Of a stretch of 24,568 nucleotides of DNA, positions 1 through 9,148 are shown in pieces; the first letter of the stretch is position 1, and each line of letters starts with the position of its first letter. Source of the stretch: Larix sibirica (taxonomy: Eukaryota; Streptophyta; Pinopsida; Pinales; Pinaceae); assembly GCA_004151065.3 (NCBI GenBank), contig NWUY0300006906.1, forward strand, positions 10,077 through 34,644, written 5' to 3'. Under the pieces are notes generated by a model, which worked only from the letters and a program-made list of their open reading frames with translations, searched no databases and was not told the DNA's origin. A program made the position numbers and the translations under genes.

Positions 1-480
1 CTGTGTCATGAGTTCGGGTCCCCATATGGCGTAGCCTCCAAGGGATGAGATAATGGTAGTGCTGTCCCACTATCACCCCGAATCTCCTTTTTACTTGTTA
101 GTGCCAGTTCCAAGTCACTGGATGACCGGTATGAAAGATATAAATAAGAGGCTTGGACCTCAGTTGTATTCATTCAAGTTACAAGAGTCGCTCATGTGCT
201 GAGCTTAGAGTGGAGTCGAAGAGTATGCTCTGCAACTTGCCCTTCGTGGTATAAGATTGCACCAGAAATTCAGTCTGCAAATTTGGGTCAGTAGGTGTGC
301 TAGTATGCATATGTTGTTAACCCAGGTAGCTTTGGACTAAAATTCAGTTCACGCTGAGTCTAAAACATAAATGGTTCCAACACATTGTGCATACGCATAA
401 TAGTGTGTCCCAGTGACGAGCTTTGCCCTCCGAAGCCGATCTTCCAGAAGATTGTAATCAGACTGCTGGATTAATGAAAT
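1..480 (+). mobile_element. LTR-like fragment, possibly U3-R-U5 of a retrotransposon
   Basis: This stretch is less AT-rich than the sequence that follows and has no open frame. It contains TATAAATAAGAGG followed by a moderately GC-rich stretch, the usual look of a plant LTR promoter followed by R and U5. I could not find a second copy in the window, a convincing tRNA primer site or clear TG...CA ends, so the element type and limits are open. The left end is cut by the window edge. It could also be a solo LTR or a non-LTR promoter fragment. Confidence 0.35.
139..146 (+). promoter_or_regulatory. TATA box (TATAAATA) of the LTR-like fragment
   Basis: The sequence reads TATAAATA and is followed by AGAGGCTTGG. 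Plant LTR promoters often have this arrangement about 30 bases before the transcript start. Nothing downstream is coding, so the call rests on the motif and its setting alone. Confidence 0.3.
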
Positions 481-935
481 ATTTTTGATGTGAAAAGCTG
501 AAAGTGTCGGTCTTGGGGTACTGTATTGGATTGATGATTATAAAAAAATTTGTGATGATATATTTATATTCATTGACCAATTATAGAAGTGAAAAATTGT
601 GTTCATTATTATTATGATGTAATGTTTATTATACTTGTATTTATTACAATTTTTTTTTTAAATGTTGTATCTTCAAAGCATTTTATGAAAAAAAATCATG
701 TTTTGTTGTTTTGGCTTGCAATTCTTTATCATGATTCTTTATTTTTGAAGTGATTATTGGTAACTTACACAAAACAATATCAATTATGAAGTGCTCAGAA
801 CAATTGTTGTATTATGAAAGATTCAAAGCACCCAATTTAATTATTTATGGCAATGTGTGACAACGATTTATATGATTTTGGGAATGATAAGATTTCATAG
901 CTAAGTTTTCTTTAGAGATATTATGATTGTTATTT
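481..935. other. AT-rich stretch without recognisable gene
   Basis: This stretch is strongly AT-rich with T and A runs, such as the T-run near 650. I see no open frame of useful length, no RNA gene and no repeat structure. Confidence 0.6.
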
Positions 936-1572
936 AGTTTTTCATATTGATTTTATAGTTAGTTATTTAATTGAATAAAAAAATAATTATTATAATTTGG
1001 ATGAAGATAAGACATCATTGTTGTGTCTTGTTTTTGGAACATTCATTTTTATGTATTTGTAGTAGTTTGTTGATTGTTAGCATTTTAATATAAACATGTT
1101 TTGTTTGTTTGTTTGTTTTGTTTTTTTTGTTTTTTAATGTTGATTCACTTGGTATTCGGTTCATTTATCCATGTTTTGGATCTTTACCTCTAACGACTTC
1201 TCTAATTCAATTATAATGATTATTGTTGCTTTAGATTTTCTATTGTTATTTTTTTTTTGAACTTCTCAATTTCTGCAATCAAGTTTTGACTATGATTTTT
1301 AAGGCAAACAATTTATTTATCTTTGTTAACTACAACTTTCTGGATTTTTTCTTGAATATTCCACATTATTTGTAATGACTTCTAATTACTATACATAACC
1401 ACATTTGATACATCTTTCAATTCTTTCATGAGGTAATTTCAAAATATGATTTCATTGTAAAGCCTTACAAGGATATGTTCATCTTCATTTAAGAAATTGT
1501 CAAAAAAATATTCAATATATTTAAGAAGAAAGCCTTCGATGTTTCCATCTAAATTGAATCTAAAATTATTTG
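936..1572 (+). repeat. Direct repeat, copy 1 (637 bp), ending at N
   Basis: Copy 1 starts AGTTTTTCATATTGATTTTA and ends CTAAAATTATTTG, immediately before the N at 1573. It aligns along its whole length with 1574-2187. The main difference is a T/G-rich tract at about 1097-1134 (TTTG repeats) that is shorter in copy 2; otherwise there are scattered single-base changes. No protein is recognised. The copy boundary coincides with an assembly gap, so this is probably an unmerged overlap rather than a true tandem repeat. Confidence 0.9.
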
Positions 1573-1573
1573 N
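1573..1573. other. Single N: assembly join
   Basis: One unknown base sits exactly between the last base of repeat copy 1 and the first base of copy 2. This is the expected mark of two overlapping contigs placed end to end without merging. Confidence 0.8.
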
Positions 1574-2187
1574 AGTTTTTCATATTGATTTTATAGTTAG
1601 TTATTTAGTTAATAAAAAAATAATTATTATAATTTGGATGAGGATAAGACATCATTGTTGTGTCTGTTTTTGGAACATTCATTTTTATGTATTTGTAGTA
1701 GCTTGTTGATTGATAGCATTTTAATATAAACATGTTTTTATTTTTATTTTATATTGATTCACTTGGTATTCGGTTCATTTATCCATGTTTTGGATCTTTA
1801 CATCTAACGACTTCTCTAATTTAATTACAATGATTATTGTTGCTTTAGATTTTCTATTGCTACTTTTTTTTTGAACTTCTCAATTTCTACAATCAAGTTT
1901 TGACTATGATTTTTAAGGCAAACAATTTATTTATCTTTGTTAACTACAACCTTTTGGATTTTTTCTTGAATATTCCACATCATTTGTAATGACTTCTAAT
2001 TACTATACATAACCACATTTGATACATCTTTTAATTCTTTCATGAGGGAATTTCAAAATATGATTTCATTGTAAAGCCTTACAAATATATGTTCATCTTC
2101 ATTTAAGAAATTGTCAAAAAAAATATTCAATATATTTAAGAAGAAAGCCTTTAATGTTTCCATCTAAATTGAATCTAAAATTATTTG
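1574..2187 (+). repeat. Direct repeat, copy 2 (614 bp), starting at N
   Basis: Copy 2 begins AGTTTTTCATATTGATTTTA directly after the N and ends CTAAAATTATTTG, the same end as copy 1. It is about 23 bases shorter, mostly from a shorter T-rich tract near 1735-1752. It runs on into unique sequence (AATGCCTTGAGAC), while copy 1 is preceded by unique sequence. That pattern fits the overlapping ends of two contigs, possibly from two haplotypes. Confidence 0.9.
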
Positions 2188-2962
2188 AATGCCTTGAGAC
2201 ATAGATGTAATGCTGATTTGGAATAACAAAATATAATTGTCAATTCTCAATGGTAAATTATTTATTTTATAATGTTTTTCATTGAATTTTTTTATCTTTT
2301 CAATTAGACTTAACTTGAGGATGGATAATTGATTAACATTATTAACATTATTTTAGATGCCCTTTTCATTCAAATAAATATCAAGGTTAATATATTTTTA
2401 ATAAAATTGTAATAAAGCACTAATATATTTTCTATAAATGTTAGGAAATCTTCTATTGTTTCATCATTCAACTTCATTTCTCTTTTTCAATTTTTTTTTT
2501 AAATACTATGACTATAAAAACTTATTCTTTAATAATAAATAAAAAACATGAAATATAACAATATCACAAAATAATAAAAACTTCTTCTACCAAGTATGGT
2601 TATGAATTATTTGTTAATAAATAAAGACATGAAATATGAAGACCCACTAAATTAATATAAACTTCTACCAAATGTGGCTGAAGAGCAATATGTTACCTAT
2701 GCTTTACTTATATAACTTTTAGCATCCCTTTTATTTCCAATAGAATATCACACTAATACTTTTGTTAACTTTATATTGTAAATGTACTTTTAAACTCATT
2801 TTATGAATTATTTGATCAATTTATATATTCTTGAATTTAATTATTTTTTTAAGCTAGTATCTACAAAGTTTCGAATCATTGATCTAATAAAATGAGTGTC
2901 TTAACAATACACCCATTCACCGTCTATTCTATGCCCCGTGGATCTTGAATTTATTATTTAAT
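2188..2962. other. AT-rich stretch without recognisable gene
   Basis: This is low-complexity AT-rich DNA with many short A and T runs. I see no coding frame, RNA gene or transposon signature. Just before 2941 there is a short less AT-rich patch (CACCGTCTATTCTATGCCCC) that I cannot assign. Confidence 0.55.
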
Positions 2963-2980
2963 TAATAATAATAATAATAA
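2963..2980 (+). repeat. (TAA)6 microsatellite
   Basis: Six perfect TAA units lie 35 bases before the N at 3016. The simple repeat is close enough to the assembly join that it may have helped cause the break. Confidence 0.9.
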
Positions 2981-3015
2981 TGCCAAATTTTCAAACTGCC
3001 AAAAATAACTTCATG

Positions 3016-3016
3016 N
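3016..3016. other. Single N: assembly join cutting element A
   Basis: To the right of this N the minus strand reads an integrase core up to and just past the catalytic Glu (GAG at 3026-3028). To the left the integrase similarity stops at once and AT-rich DNA with a TAA repeat begins. The rest of integrase, the polypurine tract and the 3' LTR of element A are absent. Confidence 0.7.
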
Positions 3017-3720
3017 ATTAATGGCCTCAACTTAGCCATTTCCTTGAGGGAAATAGGCAGAGGGAAATTAGTGTTCAAATATTGAATGGTAAGAAAATTC
3101 CTTCTACACGGCATCTTCGAAGTGAGTACCATCATCAAACACCAATCATTTTGGGACACTAAATTGAGTGATGACATGGTTAAAGAAAAAATAGGTTGCA
3201 GTAGCAGCGGTGTTATTGTATGTTGGCATGGCCTCAACCCATTTAGTTAAATAGTCGACAACCACTACGATGTATTGATGGCCACCAACTGACATGGGTT
3301 CACATTCCATGAAGTCTATGGCCCACTTACAAAAGGGAACTATGGTGACAACCAAATGCAAGGGTGAGGGAGGGTTTCTCTCCTTTAGAGAAAAAAGTTG
3401 GCATTTTTGGAAATGCTTCACTGCTTCTATGCAGTCAAAAAACAAGGTAGGACATAAATAGCTAAAATGGATGATCGTCTAGGCAGCATCCATGCCAAAT
3501 AGGTTGCCACCATAAACACCACTATGGTAGTCATTCATGACCAGTTCGACCTCTTCGAAAGTTAGGGAATCAACGTAAGATCGTGCTAATCTCTCTTCAA
3601 TATAGAATACTGTCGATAAGAAGGTATCGGGGATCTTGGTGGTGAATCTGATGAAAATCGTCATGAAAGAGGTGAGGAACATTTGAGAGTGTAGGTAAAC
3701 AAGGATGTTCTCGTACCAAG
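3017..3720 (-). pseudogene. Element A integrase, truncated and broken
   Basis: Integrase would insert the cDNA copy into host DNA. Reading from 3720 down, an N-terminal finger region comes first: a His in NDYHSGVYGG, then Cys residues in DCIEAVKHFQKCQ. The second His of the HHCC finger appears to be Asn. The core follows with a catalytic Asp in WAIDFMECEP (codon 3314-3316), the family-typical IVVVVDYLTKWVEAMP, a second Asp in VFDDGTHFED (3134-3136) and a Glu in VEAIN (3026-3028), so the DDE triad is still visible. At least four in-frame stops interrupt the core after SVPK (TGA, TAG, TAA, TAA), and one more splits the finger. Most fit Gln or Arg codons changed by C-to-T. The gene ends at the N at 3016, so the C-terminal domain is missing. 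Confidence 0.85.
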
Positions 3721-3727
3721 GGTCATC

Positions 3728-4479
3728 CTAAGTAATGGTGAACAAATGTTCATCTTGAAGATCATCATTGATAGGGGGATTATTGTTGTTAAAAGGTAAA
3801 TTCGAAATGAAATATGTCAAGGCCAAAGCCTTTTTACTCTTGGGGTTCATCAAGTCGAGGTCATATTCTTGAAGGATAATGATCCACTTAGAAACCTTTC
3901 CTTGAATAAGGTCGTGAATCAACAAGTACAACATGGGGTTTGAATTTGCGATGACTTTGGTTTTTCTCATAAGGATGTAATGACGGAGTTTTTGAACTAA
4001 AAAAAACAACGGCTTAGGTTAGCTTCTCTTGTTATGTGATATAGAGGGTCCAAATATGTTCTTACTAACATAATAGATGACATGTTTCTGACAGTCAATG
4101 TATTCTTGAACAAGCACCTCGAAAATAGCATAAATGGATATTGAGATGTAAAGGATGAATTTTTAGAAAAAACTAGGGGCTAATCAAGAAAGATAAACTA
4201 AGAGCACGCTTAAAAGCATCAAATGAAGATCGAACTTGATCATCCCATATAATGGGGATGTTAAAATGAAGAAAACACAAAAATCCATGAATTGTCATGG
4301 CATAATCTAGAATACAGTGGCATAAAAAGGTTTCCTTGCCTTGAAGACTTTGCAATTGGCGCAAAGTCTTAGGAGGGGGGGATTTTAAGGATTTCTTGAA
4401 CCTTTGGAGGATCAACGGTGATCCATTTATTACAGATGATGAATCCCAACAATCATCCAGAAGGAATGAAAGACACACA
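3728..4479 (-). pseudogene. Element A RT connection and RNase H, broken
   Basis: RNase H removes RNA from the RNA/DNA hybrid during reverse transcription. From 4478 down, the connection segment reads PPPKTLRQLQSLQGKETFL and IIWDDQVRSSFDAFKRAL, both typical of plant gypsy polyproteins. A frame change near 4165 leads to remnants of the RNase H fold (QEYIDCQKHVIYYVSKN, then VQKLRHYIL, NPMLYLL and ILQEYDLDLMNPKSKKAL). The final part ends near LTYFISNLP, matching the linker before integrase. Frameshifts and stops prevent a continuous product. Confidence 0.82.
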
Positions 4480-5270
4480 CTTAAGTGGGTTCAAGCGAAT
4501 GTTGTATTTGTGACACCTGAGGAAAACCTTACCGAGATATTACAAGTACTACGAGTTTTTCTTGGAATGAGTTGAGAGATCCTCCAAGTATGTTAGGATA
4601 ATATCGACCATATCATGAAATAATTATGACATTTCATGTTGGAAGGTGGCTCTAGAATTCTTGAGTCTGAAAGGCATGGCTCGATACGCAAATGTTCCTC
4701 AAGGTGTGGCAAATAGTTTTATACCAATCCTCAGGTCAGATTTGGATCTCATTGTACCCCGAGAAACCATCCATAAACAATAGAACCTCATGCCAAGTGC
4801 ATGCATTGATAATTTGGTTTATGAAGGGGGTGAGGAAGTTTTCTTTGGGACACGTTTTGTTAAATTCAATGCAAACACAAATGAAGAATTACTTCTTGTT
4901 GACTAGAATGGGATTGGACACCCATGTGATGTACGCAATTGGATAAATATACCATGCATCTTGTATGCATTTTGTAATTTATTGATTTTGGATTTGACAG
5001 GCGGAGCTTTGGATGGTGTATGGGTCTCTACTTTTGTCACATAAGTTCGACATCGGGAAAAGTATCAACATGGTGTTCAATAATGGTGTGGTTGAGTCTT
5101 GGCATTTCAGCATAAGACTAGGAAAAGAAGTCGTGAAATTATTGAAAAAGAGCCTATGATAGGTGGAAACCTCTTTAGTAGTACAAGAAGCACCCAACAA
5201 GATGTTCTTGGTGACACCAAGATTAACTGAAATATCCACATGGATTGTAGGTGAGATATTGGTCATATTA
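4480..5270 (-). pseudogene. Element A reverse transcriptase, inactive
   Basis: The N-terminal segment from 5266 reads VDISVNLGVTKNILLGASC, then IYPIAYITWVSNPILVNKK after a stop. Further on is the palm motif FMDGFSGYNEIQI, which carries one catalytic Asp. The YxDD box is present as YLED (4579-4590), so its first catalytic Asp has become Glu. The following text (NIRLNPLKC) also matches the family. There are several stops and at least two frame changes, for example before 4740 and near 4560. The plus-strand open frame over this region is a shadow. Confidence 0.83.
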
Positions 5271-5275
5271 CTTTC

Positions 5276-6360
5276 TTAAAAGGCATCTGAAGAAGGGATA
5301 GGGTTATTGAAAAAATCACCATGTCCTAGGGGGATGAAATATTTCGATTCAATGGTAAATTGATCTGAAAATGGTCCTTCTAACGAGGGATTATAAGGGA
5401 TGAAAAACGCATGATTATGCATATAATCCCATAGAAATTTGAGGGTAGTAAGGGATTCAAGGATTTCCTTATCGCTTTGAAAGGTAGAAGTAGATAAATC
5501 AAGTGGGTCCACATTCATTGGGGTGGACATGGATGTAGAAGGGGTGGAAGAGGGAGCCTCACTAGAAGAGGAAATTAAAAAAATGGATATCATTCCTTCA
5601 GGTGTGGAATAAGGAGGAGGTACCTCATCACTGATAGTGACCTAGGATTCCTGGGATATATGATGAAGGTCAGCCAAAACATCCCAAAAAATTTGGAGGT
5701 CGAAACAATGGTGAGAATAATGGTCATAAATTCCACACAGTGCACAAGGGTGATTGGTATGCAATGCCTTATTGCATTGCTTGGTAGCATCGGGAAGAGT
5801 AACATGAACCAATGGGGTATTCGCATCATTTTTCTCCTCCTGAGTGCAGATATGAGTATGCAAAAGGGGTAACTATGAACAATGGTGGGTGGCATGACCC
5901 ATAATATCGCACACATCAAAGGTTGTAAGGGCTTAGGAAGGTGCATGGGTAGGAGGATTCAAGACCATATCCGGGGTAGATTGTGTTGCTACATTTTTTG
6001 TTTTTCCCCCAAACTTCTTTCTGGATGAAGGTTGTGTGAAGGAGAAGCCTCCTTCGTAACCATGGGTAGTGGTGCATTGGAAGTACCAATAGGTTGAACA
6101 AGTGTTAAGATGACCTGTGGAGTGGGTAGGGGGTTTGGTGGGGTGAGATACCAAACATGGATACCTAGAGTTAATCTTGGGAGGTTAAGGGTAGTCATCA
6201 TAGGGGTTCCCACAATTCTGAGAGAAGGAAAGAAGAAGAGAACTTGATGTATAAGAACTATTTCCCAAGGGTGTCCCGTTGGAGGATTAGGACTGGGAAT
6301 TAGTTGTGCATGAGCCAAGGTTTCCTTAGAAGTAATAGTGCAAAAATTTGATATTTCCAC
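5276..6360 (-). pseudogene. Element A PR-RT linker with two CCHC-like zinc knuckles
   Basis: From 5920 downward, one frame reads FDVCDIMGHATHHC (5879-5920) and then CALCGIYDHYSHHC (5705-5746). The second is a perfect CX2CX4HX4C knuckle. The first has the same spacing, but its first Cys is Phe. One stop (TAG) lies between them. The frame continues through HISQES and a Ser/Pro-rich stretch (SSSSEAPSSTPSTSMSTP) into the RT N-terminus after one stop at 5276. Knuckles normally sit in the nucleocapsid part of gag, before protease, so a pair between protease and RT is unusual. Upstream (6360-5990) the text is Pro/Thr-rich and unassigned. Confidence 0.65.
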
Positions 6361-6410
6361 TTTGGAGGCAAGCGGAAGAGGGTTGGAAATGTTCTGACTA
6401 GAGAGGTTTC

Positions 6411-6885
6411 TTAGAACACAACAAGACTAACACTCATGAATGAAGGGATAGAAATAATACCCGTGATACTTTCAACTACATGTAATACATGATCTAGATA
6501 AGCCAGCCCCTTGGGATCATAATAGGTGAGTTGATCAAGCGTGGTGATATTCCCTTCATGGGAGGACACCATGAGTCTAAATATTGGTGAGGTGACCAAA
6601 TTTTCATAGCATACATGTAGATACAACCAAGGAGGCGGTTGTAATCCAACTATGCATTGACAACTCTAATGTCCATCCAAGTTGTCTTCCCAATGAGTTG
6701 GACATGGACATTCTAAAGGAGACCCTATGGATGAGTAGCATGGTCGTCATACGCGTGTAATGTCATAAGGGACAGGGATAGTTAAGTCAAACCAATCTTT
6801 TTCCAAACATGAGTGGATATTATGCAATTGGAGGCCCACTCATCAATGATACACTAATGGATAACCAAATGATTGACAGTAATCA
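6411..6885 (-). pseudogene. Element A aspartic protease, inactive
   Basis: The retropepsin-type protease cuts the polyprotein. The minus-strand frame reads VNHLVIH, then CIIDEWAS (active-site codons within 6830-6847), then KKIGLT, LHAYDD, VQLIGKTTWMDIRVVNA and LDYNRLLGC. This is the plant gypsy protease layout, with the catalytic Asp box followed by the ILLG-like flap/core motif. In working enzymes the active site is D(S/T/E)GA; here the Gly is Trp, which should destroy it. Several stops are present. The downstream part (6626-6411: SHEGNITTLDQLTYYDP) matches the segment after protease in this group. Confidence 0.75.
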
Positions 6886-7399
6886 GGATTTAAAACGCAA
6901 CTGAATAAGGCATACAGTTCTCTGCTCAATCTAAATCAAAATTTATCAAACGAACTTCGGAGTGCTCATTCGCACCCAAGGAAGATAAAAGAGATTTTCA
7001 TTGTATTATGCAATTCTAGAGGACTTCCAAAGAAGACATGGAAATTAGGGATTGTTCCAATTCATCCACAACACAATGAATAGGAGTGGATCTAGCATTG
7101 GGGTTATAATTAATATAATGAAAAGGGATCTTAGGGAGATTTGGAATGAGATCTGCATTAGGTCGTGGTAGGTGTAATGATCCCTCTAGAACAAGGGGAT
7201 CCTTATCCTTATCGATATTAGGGGCTTCATTTAATGAACCATATTGGTTACGTCGATTCTATAAATTGATTTCGATGAAGGTCATGTAGATGTTTTGGAA
7301 ATAAGAGTCATTGGAGTGACTTGAAGTAGATGGATGAGAAGGGTAAGTTAATGCTATCTATGTTGTAACTACCCCTTGTGATGGGAAGGGGTTTTGCAG
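6886..7399 (-). pseudogene. Element A segment between gag knuckle and protease
   Basis: The minus-strand frame can be followed with stops: SSHSNDSYFQNIYMTFIE, then RNQYGSLNEAPNIDKDKDPL, then DLIPNLPKIPFHYINYNP. It links the nucleocapsid to protease and has no recognised domain. The continuous, low-stop reading supports a coding origin. Confidence 0.55.
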
Positions 7400-8208
7400 G
7401 ACCATATATTTACATGCGGTCAAGTGAGGAGGTGGAGTGTCAATTTTCCCTTGGGAGGCATTAGCAACTTCACATTTGTTGTCCTTGTCCCAAAGTATGT
7501 GAGCCTTTACAAGGTGTGGATAATGATGAGTGTAATATCCATAAATTCTACAGAAGGAACATGGATGGTTAGTTCTTAACTGAGGGTTCTTACCCTGCTT
7601 GGGGGTTTATTCGAATCCCAATTTGTGAGATTCGTGTTTCCTCCAGTGTTCACAAAAGGATTAGGGGGTTGGCCTCCATCTTCCTGTGATTGGTTATTTC
7701 CATTATTCTTCCCCTTGTTCTTCTTCTTGTTAGGGTTTAGTTGCACTTGTTGGCTATTGGGCGTAGGTTGGGAAAGCATGTTCTATTGAGCATAGACATG
7801 CCCACGAGGAAAAGGGGGAACCATAGGGTGTGGTTTCACTGGAGGGGGTGGCAGAGGGCCAAGGAATGGATAATAAGGGTTTATGTCTAGAGGGGCTATG
7901 TATCCTATAGAAGCACTTCCACACATAATACCACGACACAAGCAAGCATGAACACGGGGGGTCAAAGGAGGAGTCGAATAGGAGGTACTATTTCCTAGTA
8001 CATGTGAGGATGAGTGTGAAGGTTTAGGGGGATAATAAGGTGTCAAGGGTGGTCCCTCATTACAACACTAAACACTTAGGGTATTACCATACCATAAATT
8101 CTCTAAATGGGAGGAAATTGAGGGTATGAGTTTGGATAAGATGCCACAGTACCAACCACACCATCTATAGAGTAAGATTCCCCCGGCGGATCACGACATG
8201 TGGAATCA
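7400..8208 (-). pseudogene. Element A gag C-terminal part with degenerate zinc knuckle
   Basis: The part just after the insert (8207 down) reads CRDPPGESYSIDGVVGTVAS. Next come a Pro-rich stretch with PLPPPPVKPHPMVPPFP and a basic run PNKKKNKGKNNGNN, typical of nucleocapsid. After a frame shift near 7600 a knuckle reads CSFCRIYGYYTHHY (7520-7561). It has the CX2CX4HX4C spacing, but the His and the last Cys are both Tyr. The flanking residues (RTNHPC) closely match those of the second knuckle at 5705-5746. The gag would package the element RNA; this copy cannot. Confidence 0.72.
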
Positions 8209-8233
8209 CATTAGAGTAAATATGATTTTAAAA
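8209..8233 (+). repeat. Terminal inverted repeat, left
   Basis: This 25-bp end pairs with 9124-9148 in inverted orientation, with mismatches at four positions (9, 14, 18 and 19 from the outer end). The outermost eight bases, CATTAGAG, are identical. Confidence 0.75.
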
Positions 8234-8996
8234 TTTAACATCAAAACCTTAAACCACTTTTCATGTCATAATGCATTATCCAATCAAATTCTTTTAAAAT
8301 ATAAAACATGTGCATATACCTTATTCTTACATGAAATTTTTAATTATATAATTTGTTTATTGGTGGAATTTTTTAATAATATAATTTGTCTACCAAAAGT
8401 ATGATCGTAGCCCAAGTTGGCTGAAATTCTCTTGGGTATTAAGAGCGGAATTAATTTGCTAGCACATTTTTCGATAATTGTAATAAACGAGATAGTGAGG
8501 ATGGTATTTATGTGTTACTCTTATATAATATATATTAAATAAAATTCACTTTATGAGAAAAAATATTAAAACAAGGAGAAAAAACTATTATTAGTATCAT
8601 TATTATGTTTCTATGTTTTAAATCAATTCATTGATTAAACACCAGGGAGGAAGAAGGAGAAGTTAAATATTTAAATATTTGGTATACAAAACTCTAAACC
8701 ATTTTGAAATAGTTGGAGGAAATTTTAAAAATAAACCAATGAAAAATTTTGTAATCCTAAAATCAAAATTAAAAATTAATATAATATTTTTCAATACATT
8801 TAAAAATATACGATATTTATTTTTATAAAATTCTTCATAATATATTAACAAAAGTTTAAACCTTTACATCATGGCAAGTTGGTCCAGTTAACACTTTATG
8901 ATGGGAACATGTATTTAATTCTCTTTTTATTTTGGATTAAAAACCACATTGAATTTGTCCTAGAAAATTGATCTAAATATAAAATAGATATATCGA

Positions 8997-9051
8997 GCAA
9001 CTTTGATAAAAGTGAAATAATCATGGGCAACTTTGATAAAAGTAAAATAAT
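8997..9051 (+). repeat. Two-copy 30-bp direct repeat inside the insert
   Basis: GCAACTTTGATAAAAGT followed by RAAATAAT occurs at 8997 and again at 9027 with one difference (GTGAAA versus GTAAAA). Confidence 0.85.
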
Positions 9052-9123
9052 AAAAATCCTATATTAAAAAATTGTCTAATGGCATTATTTTATCAATTTG
9101 TTAATGTTTCCTTAGGAGGCCAC

Positions 9124-9148
9124 TTTTAAGTTCAAATTTCCTCTAATG
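9124..9148 (-). repeat. Terminal inverted repeat, right
   Basis: This is the partner of 8209-8233. The outer end CTCTAATG abuts gag sequence at 9149. Confidence 0.75.

Larger units (their letters stand above)
8209..9148. mobile_element. 940-bp AT-rich inverted-repeat element inserted in gag
   Basis: The left end (8209-8233) begins CATTAGAG and the right end (9124-9148) is its inverted copy ending CTCTAATG; 21 of 25 bases agree. The interior is very AT-rich, has no coding frame worth naming and contains a short direct repeat (8997-9021 and 9027-9051). Gag text reads up to 9149 on one side and resumes at 8208 on the other. Removing exactly this interval brings the two gag halves into the same frame, as expected for an insertion. 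No clear target-site duplication is visible, so the superfamily cannot be named. It looks like a non-autonomous DNA transposon (MITE-like). Confidence 0.65.

Noticed and set aside
370-385. TGGTTCCAACA as a primer-binding site after the LTR-like fragment
   Set aside because: It does not match the usual plant primer sites (tRNA-iMet TGGTATCAGAGC or TGGCGCC types) well enough.
1497-1709. 70-codon open frame across the N at 1573
   Set aside because: It crosses an assembly gap and joins two copies of the same repeat. No protein pattern is visible.
4692-4946. Plus-strand open frame of 84 codons
   Set aside because: It lies opposite the reverse transcriptase of element A, which has the family motifs on the minus strand. 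The plus frame is a shadow.
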